A stretch of 64,000 nucleotides of DNA from Diphasiastrum complanatum (GCA_029204225.1 CM055099.1:43120150-43184149), one strand, 5' to 3'. Shown: positions 33,419 through 46,413, counted from the first letter of the stretch. Translations and numbers: made by a program. The notes: a model not told the origin generated them from the letters alone.

Positions 33419-35004
33419 ACCAAAGTCTATTATAAAGATATCCAATCGAAGGCCATGACAAACTTGTGTATTCCGGCGACTTCGAGTTGTTTGACCTTAA
33501 GTACACATTGTACAATTGTTGTTGTAGTTTAAATACTTCTTGAGTACAACAAATTACATAGTTGAAAGTTAAACATTTATTGTAATCAATCACGAGGATG
33601 CGGTGTATAAATACATCTTCATCACGCATTCTTCGTGATGCTCTGCCAACAGACCAACATATATCAAGTTACGCCTTCATTCTGGTTTTAACATTTTAGT
33701 GTTGTTCAAGATTTTAGTGTAATATATAGAAGCAACACATTCTTTCATCTGTGTCTAACATAGATGTAAGCATGTTGTGATTTGATTACACTTTTCTACT
33801 GATTATTCATCTTGGTTCACTCACTTTGATCAGATCACGGACGTCTACGACACTTAGAATCTAATTAGACGACGGGTGTCTTTGATGCCTGAGGAACAAC
33901 ATTATCATACTGCACCATCACTCTAAAATTCTGAATTGAACTTATTAGTGAAACTAATCAGCAGTAATACCACACCTTATCTAATCTCTTTGGCGGAATG
34001 TACTCATATTTATTTGAGTACACATTATTTTTAAGATATTGTTGGTGAGAACGTTTGAGCTGTGATTATATCTCTGCATTTACATTCTCGTAGACTGTTC
34101 TTGCTTATAATAGCCCATAATAACGGGAGAGTTGTTCTGCAACTATTTTCTTCTCTCTTCCTTTGTTCGCGTCCTGCCTTCAACAAACCACAAGTACAAA
34201 GAAAAGTTTCTTAAGATCTCAACATGGGCTCGTAAAAGAATCGGCCCGATAGTTCTAGAGTTATGCACAACCGTACCAACAAACTTATAAAGTAACCGTA
34301 AAACAATTTTACGTTGATTATTGCTAATTTAACTAGACCTACATTTTAGACCAATCTGGAAGAGAGTACTAACAAACTCATTAAGCGAGACTGATTTACA
34401 AGGTGATCAGTTTGGGAGAAAGGACAAAAAGAGTGTTGATGAATTAATAACGGACTTTTGTTCAAGAATGTTGGGGAATGTGGAATGGGAAATGAAAATG
34501 AGTGGTTCAACATCAAAAGTCGGACATGTCGAATGAATCGGATTGGGACGATCCTACTACTACTCGAAGGCAGGGTCCAACGGAGTTCCCTTGGCTACTA
34601 ATAACTAAGTAGGCGAACACAATGATATATTAAGAGCTTGATTGCATGGTGGTCGCAAAAGCAAAGAGCAGACAATCAGACAAAGCAATCAAAAAATTAG
34701 ACAGAAAGTAGAAAGCATGCAATACTGACATTAAATTTGAACGCAGAACCAGATAGTAGTTTATTCATATTAAGTATGATGAAATACAAGTCAGATAATG
34801 CAGGTGAGCACAAGATGATTACGGGCGAAACAACATGCTCACAAAGCTAACTACAATATGTAAAAGCTATGAGCTTATTACTGACAATCCGTCTGAAGAA
34901 AGAATTGATGCATGAAAGCATCTACAATGTCTGTCTAGTCAAATAGTTAATTGTAGATGCATGAGAAGGCAATGGCACTCAAGGGAGAGATTGCGCGCGG
35001 CTGA
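33419..35004 (+). mobile_element. possible LTR end and leader of an unclassified retroelement
   Basis: A TATA-like GTATAAATAC at about 33,604 lies upstream of the sequence CTCAACA|TGGGCTCG at 34,225. That junction looks like an LTR end (CA) followed by a primer site (TGGGCTCG...). No matching second LTR was found. Beyond it, 34,225-35,004 has no recognisable frame. Confidence 0.25.
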
Positions 35005-35992
35005 ATGAACAACGAAACGACCAAAAATGAAGTTGGGCAGGGAGGTACAAAATTATACAACACTTTGCAGCCCTGGATATTTCTACGCAATATCAAACAT
35101 GCCTGGAACATTGACTATGTATTCTTGCTAGGAATGTGGGACATCACCGCCGAAGAATGGGAGGATCCATGGGACTTGAGTGAACTATATGAGTTCTGGC
35201 AAGAATCAAACTTAAAGACAAAGGTGGATCTGGGATGGGCATTTCTACAAGGGAAGATGAAGGTTAAACATTCTGACGGTATCGAAATATTGACAGGGAG
35301 TTCCATGCTTTTCGCAGCCGAGTATCTATACGAAATCGAGCAAATCTTGTCAACACAGAACGATGTGCATTACAATGCCATTCAATGAGAGGCCAGATTT
35401 AAACTTTAGAACATAGGAGACTGTAGGAACTTTGAGGAAATCTATGCTATAATAGCAAAATATGTGGATGATTCATATCCACTATTATGGAGGATTTATT
35501 GTCGTTGGGAGGAAAATTTCCAACAGCGGGTGCAACAGACAGAAGGACATATCACCAAAAGAAAAGAGAACAAGGAGACTCAGAGGTCCGCAACATATGG
35601 GGTATTTAGAGTTTCGACATTTTATAGCAATTGCAATGAACCAAACGCAAGAACTGTTCATTAACAGAACTTACACGCAAATCACTACGGAATGGCTAAA
35701 GAAGTTGATGCTAATGAAACAAACACCATCGTTAGTGTTGGGCATCATGAATAATCAAAGGCCACTGTTGCTCAAGACCTTGCAATATGGATTGGCCATA
35801 ACCACTCCAAAATCAGCTGATTTGGCATCGTCGCCTGTACTTCCGAAATTCAAAGCGATTACTATTGATGCACAGGGCAGAGGCGAATCTGTAAGTCGAT
35901 TTTCAGGGGTACACACATCCAATGAGAGCGAAAGTGAACATGACAACAAAGATGTCAAACAGAGGAATCGACAAAAGAAAGCTGAACATTGA
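35005..35992 (+). pseudogene. unrecognised decayed reading frame, possibly a gag-like TE protein
   Basis: One frame runs 35,005-35,388 (128 codons with stop) with WNIDYVFLLGMWDITAEEWE and SDGIEILTGSSMLFAAEYLY. It continues in the same frame past a TGA and a TAG to about 35,664 (EEIYAIIAKYVDDSYPLLWR and FQQRVQQTEGHITKRKE). It then shifts to another frame ending 35,992 in a charged tail (NESESEHDNKDVKQRNRQKK). A purine run GTCGGGGGAT and a TGTTAGG word follow at 36,018-36,036, as at the end of an LTR element. I do not recognise the protein. Confidence 0.35.
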
Positions 35993-36029
35993 ACTCGGTG
36001 GAACTCATTTCTTTTCGTCGGGGGATATG

Positions 36030-36984
36030 TGTTAGGCCTAATTGGGCCATAAGAATAGACACTGTAAATATGAGTTGAATTCGAATGTGTTTGAAGTTTT
36101 ATTAGTGATGATTTTACACTTGCCACTTGGCAATACCCTGACACATTGGCAAGCGAGTAGGAGGACCGTCCGACCCGTGCCACTCATGCACTGGACCAAG
36201 TGTCCCAATGAGCATATGACACGTGTTCCATTGACTGGTCAACTCTCCTAATTTTTAGGAGGTCAATTTAGCAGCCTCTAAATTAAGACCCAGTATCTTA
36301 TACCAAATATAAGCAGGACAACAAGTTACCAAAAACCTGCTATTTCCATTTTTACAAAACACCACAGGTCGATGTGAGCCATTAATGTTTACAAATTTAC
36401 AAGTCTGACGTGGTCACACTGAGGTAGGAATATAAGTAAATAACACGTAGTGGGCTAGTTAGAACTTCCGTTCCTCTCAATAAGGTTAACTCCAAATCAA
36501 CACACTTATGAGGACACATTTAGAACAAAATAACAACTTAAGTCCAATGGATCTAAAAAATGAAATAACAACTCAAGTCCACTGGGTCTAAAGAATGAAA
36601 TACTTAACACACAACTACATCAAAGGTGGCTATAGATAGGAGCTATGTCAATGGAATGCTCTTCTTTGATCCACTTCTTATGTCCTCTCCTATCTCCTTT
36701 CAAACATAGGTGGTGTTCTATGTGGCAAGTTCACTTGTAAATAAAAGTCATTAGACATGTCCAATGAAATGGAGTACCATGTTGTCCAAATTTTAATTTA
36801 ATTAGTTTGCACTTCACTTCAAGATGTGGCCTTGTGTGAAAGTATTATGCTCTTATTCATGTTGAGGGGCAAGTGTGATGGTGAAGTTCAATTTTTTAGA
36901 AAATGCACACATAAGCCCCTTATAGATTGAAGTGAAAGTGAGGAAGTAGACCCTTTACAACTAAAAAAATCCAAGATTCAAAAG

Positions 36985-37040
<56 letters not shown>

Positions 37041-37420
37041 TTTGTGCACGCGTGCACACACCCGCCCACACGATAGATGGACTTTTGATTATCCCTTTGC
37101 CTTGATTGACACTTTTTTAATACATTGCCCAGCTCTGCTAAAGTAAAGAAATGATGAGCTTTTATAAACTTTCATATCCATGTCCATTTTTGATGAGTAG
37201 AATGTCACCTCAAACTTTGAGGAGTGTAAGGGACATGCCCTTTGGTTTTTCTTGGATGTTCTATATAATGACACGCCCATGAAAACTTGGCCAAAATTTT
37301 TGGGTTATTTTGGGCACATTATTGTACTTCATGCACTAGCATAAAGAGCATCACGATCATACAACCCATGATGGGCTCTCAGCTTAGAACCAACCCTTGA
37401 ATGAATGATGTGTAGATCTA
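36030..37420. other. intergenic; possible LTR start at 36,030; (CT)n at 36,986-37,034
   Basis: A TGTTAGGCCTAATTGGGCC start follows a polypurine-like run, but no second copy was found. A ~31-base duplication (ATAACAACTYAAGTCCAMTGG) occurs at about 36,527 and 36,558. The (CT)n at 36,986-37,034 is a simple repeat. There are no coding domains. Confidence 0.4.
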
Positions 37421-37805
37421 TCGGAGTGGGGTGTATGGGTAGAGTTGTTGACTGCTGCTATGGCTATCACTTGAAAGGTGCAAGCTTGAATGCCGACCAG
37501 TGTGTAGTGACATCTAAGGAGCCCAGGTCCGTAAATGGCTTGGCTAGGTTGTATATAGCAACCACTACTTGCTTAATAATGTATGCAAAAAAATTTTGAC
37601 GTCTTCACACTTTGACTGGGCGAGCTTGCAGGTAGCAGAGTGGGTGAAGGCATATGTGGAGGGCTTCACACTTTTGCGAGGGCTCCTTGCCAAGGAGGAG
37701 GAGGAGGCTTTCACAAGGCACCCTAAAAGTGTAAGTAAAGCTCTCAAGAAGAAGCCTTGTTACTTTCTCAGAGTGGGATCGAACTCGAGACCTTCGAATT
37801 GAAAA
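37420..37805 (-). mobile_element. possible tRNA-derived SINE next to the F-box gene start
   Basis: The plus strand at about 37,780 reads GGGATCGAACTCGAGACC, so the minus strand contains GAGTTCGATCCC, an RNA polymerase III B-box-like word typical of tRNA-derived SINE heads. A second tRNA-like stretch (GGGTAGAG...AAGCTTGAATGCC) lies at 37,439-37,484 on the plus strand. The open frame across it (37,569-37,802) is probably incidental. Confidence 0.3.
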
Positions 37806-37882
37806 GAGAGAGTAGGCCAAAGGAGATAAATAGAGGCATTGGGGAAAGACAGAAAAAGGAGAGGAGGAGGAAGAGGAGAGCT

Positions 37883-40800
37883 ATGTCTGGCGATGGCGAT
37901 GGCGATGGCGATGGAGCGCTCAATCCTGCGCTGCTACTGACAGAAGATGTATGGAGATCAATTCTGGGACGGCTTCCAGCGGTTGCGCTTGCACGGGCTG
38001 CTTGTGTGTGCAGACGGTGGTATCTGATAGCCGGGGATCCTGAAGTGCTGTCAGCAGCGTTCAAGGCGCCGTGGAAGCTCCGGCAGATCGTTGGTAGGCC
38101 GTCTTCTAGCAGATTTTGGCAGATTCAGAGCCTCAAGGTTTTTGCAATCTCTCACACTGTGCAGCGATGGGACACCGTTGCCGGTCTCGCTATCAAGTAT
38201 CAAGTGCATGTAAGTTGAGTAGGGCGCCTGGAAATGAATTTGGAAATTTGAGTAGCGATTTGACTAACAATTTTTTAAAAGCATTTTGGATTAGGCGAAA
38301 AGTAGAGAGTCTGCTCGATTGTTTTTAGCCCGAAACTATAAAGCGCTACTTCCTACCACATTGACATAATTACAATGAATCTTAAGCAATGGGTTTTGAA
38401 CGATTTGATGCAATATTTAAATTTTTGTTTTTACTCCTAATCAGAATTTGAAACCTGTTTGGATTGATTTCAAACATTGAATTTAATATGTTAATTTTTG
38501 GACTTTGGGGCATGTCTGAGAGGTAAATGTGAAGTCTCTGATGGGAATCTATGCGCAAGACCATTTATCCTATCCCTTTTTTGCGTGGATTTCCATTTCT
38601 TGATACTTTGCTTGATTCAAAATTCTCAAGATTTTTCTCCAATTTTCGGAATCTTGATGAGAATGTCAATCCACATTTACTGAATTTGAATCTAGTTCCA
38701 ACTATGACCCACAACCTATACAAAAGAACATGCCGATAAGATTTGAAGCATACTCATTGAAGTTCTTCAAAATAAACTCAATTAAAGCAGATATCAACAA
38801 TCATTATATCTCATTGGAGAAACAATAGGAAAACGAAAAGGTTTTTTTGAAAAGGGAGCAATTAATTTTAACAAATTCCAAATCCGGCCTTTCATATTAT
38901 TTTTAGGTGCTCAATATCTAGCTACAAATTTATTTGTGGGCTAACATATATATACTATATAGTACACGGTAGGATTCAACCAGGGGATGGGTCTTAAAGA
39001 GAGTGGTTCCCATGCGATATGTCACTCATCGCTTGTAAAAGATTCAAAAGTGGAAATGCAATCAAAGTAAAAACCAGAACTATCCTGAAACTAACTCGTA
39101 CTTTTTCTTTCCTTTCGTACTTCTTTAGTGTATGAATGGATGTTTGCCTATTGATCTCCTCTTATAGGGGTTTGATCTTCCCCAGTAGAGGCTTCTAGAA
39201 ACTTAACATCATAAGTATGGACTTTGTAGCCTATTCCTCTCTTCTCTAGAAAGACCCTAATTTAGCACCACTTGTTGCAAAAGTGAAAGAGATGGAGATT
39301 TATGAGAAATAGATTGTGAATTTATTTCACAAGCTCTCTATCCACCCTAAGTTGATCTAGGGTTCAATTTTATGTGGAAGGTGCTTGAAAAAAGATGCTT
39401 ACTATCGTTTGCAGGCATAGATAATGGCCTTCACAAATATAGAGGATGCAAAAAATTGAGGGCCCCTTGCATAGTGGCGCATTTTATATGGTTCGACTTT
39501 CAAGACATTTTGATTATTTTGGGAGTAAGATTAGTGTGTAAAATTTGGGCCAATTTATGTATGTTATTAATAAGTCAATGACACTATTATTTAATATTAA
39601 AGGGCCAATTTCACAAGTTGTAATTAATGTCTCAATAAATGTTGTAGACAACGAAATTAAGATGACAGTTTATTATTAAGACGTCAAAGATCAAAACTCA
39701 TGGCACGTGTAATTCAGCACATGGGAGATATACCCCATAATTGTCACTTTTATCTGATAAGTCCCAAATAGAATAAGTAGCCTACCTCAAGGCTCAAGCT
39801 ACTAGTAGGTAGTTGTTAGGGTCAAGTTTGGTCCGCGTTGTATGGCTCATCTCCTCCACACGTGCAGTAAGTCCTTGTACACTTTTGAAATTAGTGAAGT
39901 TTGACCCTTGTGTAAGCATGTGTATGATAGGGTGTTAAGGTTGCTCTTTCTATTGGTGCTATATTTGATCTAACTCTCATGCCATTCAAGGACAAATCAA
40001 TCGAATTGTAGCCTGGCAAGTACATCAGTATAGTGCAGAAGCAGGCAAGACACGCTTTAAAGCTTTGTGAAAATAAAATGAGACTTACCATACAGTGAGC
40101 AGCCAGCTGACACATGTGAAGACAGGTCATTTGACAGAGCAAGACAGACGGTACGATAAATCAAGTGACAAGTTGCAGACAGAGCACTGCAAATAGATAT
40201 TTCGTATATGTTTGGATAGGTGGATTGGGCTCGTAATTATAGGTAGTACCAGTTCAATCAATAGCAAAGGACTGGGTCAACATGCATGGAATCAATATGG
40301 AAGCATCAGTGTGTGTAAATTAGAACCAAGGTAGTAGTACAGAAGGCTGCCTGAGACTGGTGTGTGACTTCAGAAAAATCATGGCACATGAAGCGACTGC
40401 AAGTTTATTTGTTAGGTACAGAATTGCAGGTAAAATCAGAGACTGCAATAGGAATCTGGTAAATCAAATGTTTTGTGTGCAACATGAAAGGTTCCATGAG
40501 TGATGAAAATTGCATAACATATCCAAAAAACAAGATGAATTCAAGGCAAAGTCCTAAGATTAAAAATACTGCTCTTGAAAGTTGCTTAAATGTTCCGAAA
40601 AAGGATAAAGGAAGAAAAATGTAGTGTGGTAGTCTCGTTACTCATTGTGACTTGAAGGTTCCTATTAAATGTAGGGGGATTGATGACGACAGAGATATAT
40701 GTGAAGATGAAATTATTGTATGGTGATAGTACTTTGAATTTCATGGATAATGATGAAGATAGTGATGGATGGGATGATGATGATGAATCGATTTAAATGG

Positions 40801-42286
40801 TGTTAATGCGAGTAAGCCTTCTAACAGCGATAATTGGTTTGAATGTGAGAATGAGACTGTTACTGAAATATGTGGTGCCCAGAAACCTGTTCCAACCAAA
40901 ATGGGTCGGAACATACTGTAAGTTCTGTACATGAGATGATGGGATGAAGGATGTACTTTTAGCCTCATGGAACCAACAGCACTGATCTGAAATCTAAACA
41001 AATGAGCAAGTAATGAAGAGTCCTTAAGTGTCTTAAAAGAGGTTCCACTGTGCTTGGGTGATGTGAAAATATTCAGATGCAGTTGTAGGACATAATAGCT
41101 ATAAAATGTGCATATACCCACCCACTATAATGTTGCTAAGATAAAGAGTAAGTTGTGGGTTTGATTCTTCAAGACTTTAAATTTTGGCGGTTTTTTTTTT
41201 GTCTAAGGTATTTAATGCTCAAAATGTATCAGAAAACAGCCACTTGTCGTGTTATGGTTGACTTTATCATGCTAAGAGTAGCTTTTTTAAAAGCCTGTAA
41301 TTGCCTAATAGCATGAACAACATATGCATAATAGCTAAAAATTTCCATGTAGTTGCCTTTACTATGTTGGTAGTATTTATGGTGGGTGAATAATCCATAA
41401 GTGCGACTTTCTGGTTATGTATTGAGATTTTGGCTGATGGAGCTACATGAACAGTCAGGCAGTGCTTTTCATTTGTCTATGGAAGGAGTATGTCATCTCC
41501 GTGTGCTCTTTTATGCTTGCTACTTAAGAAGAATCTTTTGATAATTTTGTGTTGCACTTTTGACTATTCAAGTTACATGAGTGATTGGGCAACAGAGTAA
41601 CATTTTTCCATAGGGCGGAGTCAAATCATCTTCCTGTACACCTTGTTATCTTAAAAAAAATTCGTGTAGAGATATTGCACTTGCAGTGAGTCGGATGACC
41701 CTGTCAGATCAGTGTAATGCACATGGGTTGCTTTGTTGGCAGTTTATTACGTGGGCCTTCATTCATTAGCATTTTTACAAATACCGAAGTTATCTTTCCA
41801 CTATTCATATGAAGCTTAAATCTGTTATACTTCGGCAAACTGTTGAATGGTGATTACACCTTTTCTGTTTGTTACATTTTTCACTTATTCCTCATACATC
41901 TTATACAGATAACCGACATAAGACAACTCAATAATATGATGAGTGATCATGGCATCCACTCTCGAGAAAGGTTGCTCATACCTATCACCAGCTCAAAAAT
42001 ATTGGAGGGAAATATCTGTTATATTGAAATGGACATTCATTCGAGACGTGAGGTGGCCGTTCTTTACTTGGATGGATCACGACCTAGTCAACTGAGGACA
42101 TCAGCCAACTTAACAAATTCAAAGGGTGCAGAGAAGCTGAGGAGAAAGGTTTTAGAATCAATGAAGACGAGCATGAGGTTGGATGAAGAAACTGCATCTT
42201 ATTATCTGTCACTCTCGGAAGGTGATCTCAGAGCTGCCTTGTCTGAGCTCAGAGAAGATCTGAACTGGGAAATGAGGAATACCTAG
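37883..42286 (+). CDS. F-box protein with LysM domain, 2 exons
   Basis: Exon 1 is 37,883-38,209 and exon 2 is 41,909-42,286; they join in phase 0 to 234 residues. The donor is CAT|GTAAGTTG and the acceptor ATACAG|ATAACC. An F-box spans about residues 19-60 (LTEDVWRSILGRL...ARAACVCRRWYLIAGDP), and a LysM domain about 91-135 (SHTVQRWDTVAGLAIKYQVH then ITDIRQLNNMMSDHGIHSRE and LLIPI). The C-terminal ~95 residues include EMDIHSRREVAVLYL and LDEETASYYLSLSEGDLRAA. Domain order, length and intron position fit the plant F-box/LysM family typified by Arabidopsis At1g55000. By analogy it is an SCF ubiquitin-ligase adaptor; the ligand of the LysM part is unknown. There is no signal peptide, so it acts inside the cell. 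The ATG begins a GATGGC repeat giving MSGDGDGDGDG. An upstream in-frame extension lacks F-box-like sequence and was not used. Confidence 0.92.
38210..41908 (+). other. intron 1 of the F-box/LysM gene (3.7 kb)
   Basis: A single large intron splits the LysM coding sequence. No recognisable element or gene was found inside it. Short frames such as 40,741-41,121 have no supporting motif. Confidence 0.75.
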
Positions 42287-45200
42287 AGCTTGTCAATGGA
42301 TTGTAGGTCAGCTGTTTCGGTTCATCTCTCACCATTATAGCAGGATTAACACTTCCACATCTTGTATATAAAGGGAAGTTAAGATGGAGCAACATTTGCT
42401 ATGGCACAATACTCGAAACATCTTAGATGAGGATATGCGTTTATGTGCCAACATTGACTTCCTTGCCATCAATTGCCAAGTACTTTATTTGTGATCGAAA
42501 ATCATCGAATATGGTTTGCAAAATCAGTCTCATGTAACTTGGTGAAATATTTGTTTCTTATTTTTTGGTAAGAAAGAATAATGAAGTGCACATATGGAGT
42601 TGTTAAAATTTCACCTTACTCAAAAAGCTACTTAAGGAAAATCAACACAAGCTTAAGAAATTGGAAAAGATTTTTGCACTTTGAGACATGGATACAAATT
42701 GTGCATTTGTCTAGCAAAGTTTTGCTTTTCTCTATGAATACAAATCTATGCAAGATTGACTTCTTTGGGTACTTATATCCCACATAATTATGTAATCATT
42801 TTCTTCAATTTTGATAGCTTTCGGCACAAAGACCTGAATGGTTTTGGCTGTAGATGCTATCCTAGAAGTTCATGTTGATTGATTTACAGCTTTGGTGGTA
42901 AATGTTGCTTCAAATTACATTTAAGGGTTCAATTTGATATTTTGACAAAGTTGTAGCTAGAATATGGTAATACATGATGATATGATTGCTTCATATTTCA
43001 TCAAAGTTTTGTAGCCCAACAGAATATGGAGTGTTTTAAGTCCTCGATTAGATAGCCTTTCTTGTCTTTGTACATGTAGAGATGCTTTTTAATTTAGGTA
43101 AGTGATTGAATTTGTTTTAAACTACAAATGGATCTCTTTTCAAAAAATCAACATGATTCATCGAAATTATGGAGCGTTTTTGTCTTTGTGGGTAAGTGCA
43201 TATGCCTTTTAATTTGATTAAGTAGTTTATTGCTTTGTTACCCTAAGGAATACTCTCCATTTTTTTTGAAAAGCTTAAATTGTTTATATTGAAGATGATT
43301 GATGGTATCCAAAGCTAAAGAGCTTGTTTCTAGTTTTTGTATATTTTTTTGTTTCTTGTCAAGCTTTATTTGCAAGTAGGCTTGGTGATTGTTTAAGGGT
43401 TTTTTCTCTCTTTTTTTATTTCTTGCTCTTTAATGGTTGAATTGCTTTTCTTCTTGTCATTTCTTATTGACATTGGGTCTAACCAAGAGGATTGAATACT
43501 CTTGGAACCATTATAACAACATGTTTTTACTCTTTAATTTTTGATCTATTTTTTTTTGTTGTCATTTACTTGTTAGTTGACACTGGCTCTAACCAAGAGC
43601 ATTGAATTCTCTCAAAACCAATAACCACCTATGCATTAATGATATTAGTTTAGGGATTCTTTGCGATTTTGTTATTGATCATTCTCTAGTGACCCTAATG
43701 ACCTTTCCAATTGAGTATGTCACCTTGATGTATCCTAGTCTTCCAAAGAAATGTATCTTTGGTGAGAAGAGCATGTTCAGCTAATAAGCGTAAGCTTGCT
43801 TAAGTCAATGATTTCCAAGCACTCAGTAATTTGAGCAGGGAACAGAAACTTAAGCGATAAAACAATCATGAATGATGTATTTTGAAAAATGCTAAGGCCA
43901 ATTCCATAAATCAATAGCAAACCGAAAGTGATAAAATTCAAACACAAATCACAATACTCAAAATTCATATCGCTATAAATTATTAAAGCTGGTAATCAAT
44001 CATAAATCGGGTTTTTTTTTTGGGCTTCCAACCGGCTCTGAACGATTCATTTGATTCAAACCACGGTCCTTGAAAACTAAATCTGAAACATTGGCAAAGA
44101 ACATAGACTATTGACTCTTGCGTTAGTGCTACTACAATTAACTAATGTTACTAATCATGACGAGTTGTTAGCATTCACAGCATGGAAAGCTTATCACTTT
44201 TCAACAAGTTTGTGATGCACGCTAACTTACAGAAATATATAAGTGAAACTTGTCTTTATACTGCACTACCATGCATGAATGGAAACCTTGATCTCGAGAA
44301 TGGTGCCTGTTTCTCTGCATTAGCATTAAAATAATACAAGTTCAACTTTGGTCTTCAAGACAATCTTCGACATAACATTTCTCAGAACAAGAACAATTAG
44401 ACTACGAGCTTAATCGATGATTCTCAGCGCCAAAGTATGCTGTTCATAGTAGTCAATGAATCCGATCACCTGCACAAGAGAGACATCCATCAAGCTCAAC
44501 GCTCACACACTCGCGATGAGTATCTTCAACAGTTGGGTCGTTTGCAAAGTTGTAACACACACATACTTCAACAGTTAGATCAATCGATACATGCAATAAA
44601 ACTTAAAAGACTGCCTAAATGCACCATCGCCCGTATATTATTAGGCTCTATAGAAACAGGAAAAATATCTCTCCTAGCAAACTTGATCTAGACTTGACTA
44701 AGTGAAACATAATCATCTGCATGGCAAGTAACGAGTCGTGATAGTCATACAACTATCACAAACTCAAAAGAGCAACACAACGACCTTCAAAGGGTTTGCA
44801 CTTTCGGAACCAGAGTCAGAACTAGCTGGAACTAAACAATACTACCATGGCTCGAAAAACCCTAGATTTGCTTGCTAGTGATAAGAGCTAGTCCAACTAT
44901 CTCAACTTCTCAAGTATTGTGCATGAAAAGAAATCTACTTCCACAGGAGACATATTAAAACATATGGAAAGCATGTACAAAAACCTTACAAGCAATAACA
45001 GAATAGTATCAAGAAAACAGCCGTTTATTACCCAAGCCTAACTATGAATCCTCGAAACGCTTCATACAAACAGAAAACATAAAAAACGCGATTGGCTCAG
45101 ATAAACCGTTTCGTCTTAGAATATCTCAGACAAACTGTGAAAATTGGATATCCATCCTCGCCAAAACCTCTGAAAGAAACAACAGCCACTCATGCTAGGG

Positions 45201-45700
45201 TAAGATTGTCAGCAGGCAATAGGGCCACTAAAACTCGTAAGAATTTGTCAATACCAAAAACTAGATAACATCATATATCCTCGGTAATAGAAACTTCTTC
45301 CCGTGCATTCAACTACTGCTTTTCCAACTCTATCAACTGTGAAACGACATATCTACTTTAAGCTGCTGAAAAATATGACTCTTCTGAATATGAAAACCTA
45401 AAAGGAAGAGAATCCGGGATAAGTTTTCTGCTTTGTTAAGCTTTTGGAGCACCTGCAGCAGCAGAAGCGTTCTATTGCATCCAGATCGCCATAGCAGCAG
45501 ACCTAACGATCTGGGCACAGGCATCGCAAGGGATGCTCTCTATTCACAAAAATACTTCAAAGCTCTCGACAAACCCTAAATAGAGCCCTGAGGTCACGTG
45601 CCATTTAAGCCTGGGCCATTTCAATTGACCTAGTTGCAAAAATGGGATCAATGATGGTATTCATCAACACCAAGCTACAATGAGAGCCCTGCCTTTAGCT
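42287..45700. other. intergenic, no confident gene
   Basis: A partial duplication (ATTGACATTGGGTCTAACC and related) occurs at about 43,465 and 43,577. Nothing else is recognisable. A short minus-strand frame at 45,333-45,524, downstream of a GTCACGTG word at about 45,594, could be a first exon but matches no family I know. Confidence 0.45.
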
Positions 45701-45707
45701 ACAGAGA

Positions 45708-45793
45708 CTTTAAATGCTAGGTGCCCATCTGACGGTCCAGGTTTAGAGAGTGTCACTCACCAGGACCGTCGGATGGGCACCTAGCATTTAAAG
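45708..45793. repeat. 31-bp inverted repeat hairpin
   Basis: The arm 45,708-45,738 (CTTTAAATGCTAGGTGCCCA...) and the arm 45,763-45,793 are reverse complements with one mismatch and a 24-base loop. The form suits a small foldback element. Confidence 0.92.
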
Positions 45794-45954
45794 CATTTGA
45801 CCTTTTCATCATTAGGCATGGTGGACTCCCACACATCCAAGGGTTGGAAGATATAGCGCCATCTTGCAGAGATCGTAAATGATGATATCGACCACCTGTA
45901 GCGCAGGCATCCCAAAGGGAGCCCGGAACCATGACTTAGCTTCCCGGCTTTCAA

Positions 45955-46413
45955 CAGTGTTGGGCGGGTATATAGGGTCGTGGTTGGTATCAACATGGTA
46001 TCAAAAAACTGACCCGACTGGTATATGAATTTCTAATACCAGGCCGGTCTAGACCCGAACAGCTAGTATTAACTATTTTACTATTCATATTGATACCCAG
46101 GTTTGGGAGATTTTGTGGATTTTTGCCATAGTATCAATAGTAGTACTATTTTTAGTATTTTTTTAATATTTCAAATTTTTTATATCTTTAATTATGATAT
46201 TACTGTTTAAAAAGAATATTTTTAGCAATCCGTACATGTTTATACCCGGGTTGATAACCGGCTGGTATGACCCTTGTGATACCAGCCTGGTCTATACCAG
46301 TCTACAACTCCTATACCTCCTTATGTTGATGCCCTATTGGTTTTAAATTTTTTAAAAACCAGCAATACCCTGACCCAGCTGGTATCAAAAATTTTGATAC
46401 CCGCCCAACACTG
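45955..46413. mobile_element. hAT-type MITE with 17-bp terminal inverted repeats
   Basis: The left end CAGTGTTGGGCGGGTAT (45,955-45,971) and the right end ATACCCGCCCAACACTG (46,397-46,413) are exact reverse complements. The 459-bp element has no coding capacity. Its interior has repeated GGTATCA/TGATACC words on both sides. CAGTG...CACTG ends are typical of hAT elements. The flanks GCTTTCAA and GGTTTGAA match at 6 of 8 bases if one base of offset is allowed, which is weak support for an old 8-bp target duplication. Confidence 0.8.

Noticed and set aside
33027-33532. Two 120-140 residue plus-strand frames (MLLASYGIFFYI and MRSAHLLRRNKSS)
   Set aside because: They are produced by the 73-bp tandem repeat and change register with each unit.
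36030-36400. Confident LTR paired with 33,000-34,224
   Set aside because: The starts TGTTAGGCC (36,030) and any TG start on the left do not align, so these cannot be the two LTRs of one element.
45333-45600. First exon of a minus-strand gene starting MPVPRSLGLLLWRS
   Set aside because: A CACGTG and a CTATTTAGG lie upstream, but no domain, second exon or clear continuing frame was found.
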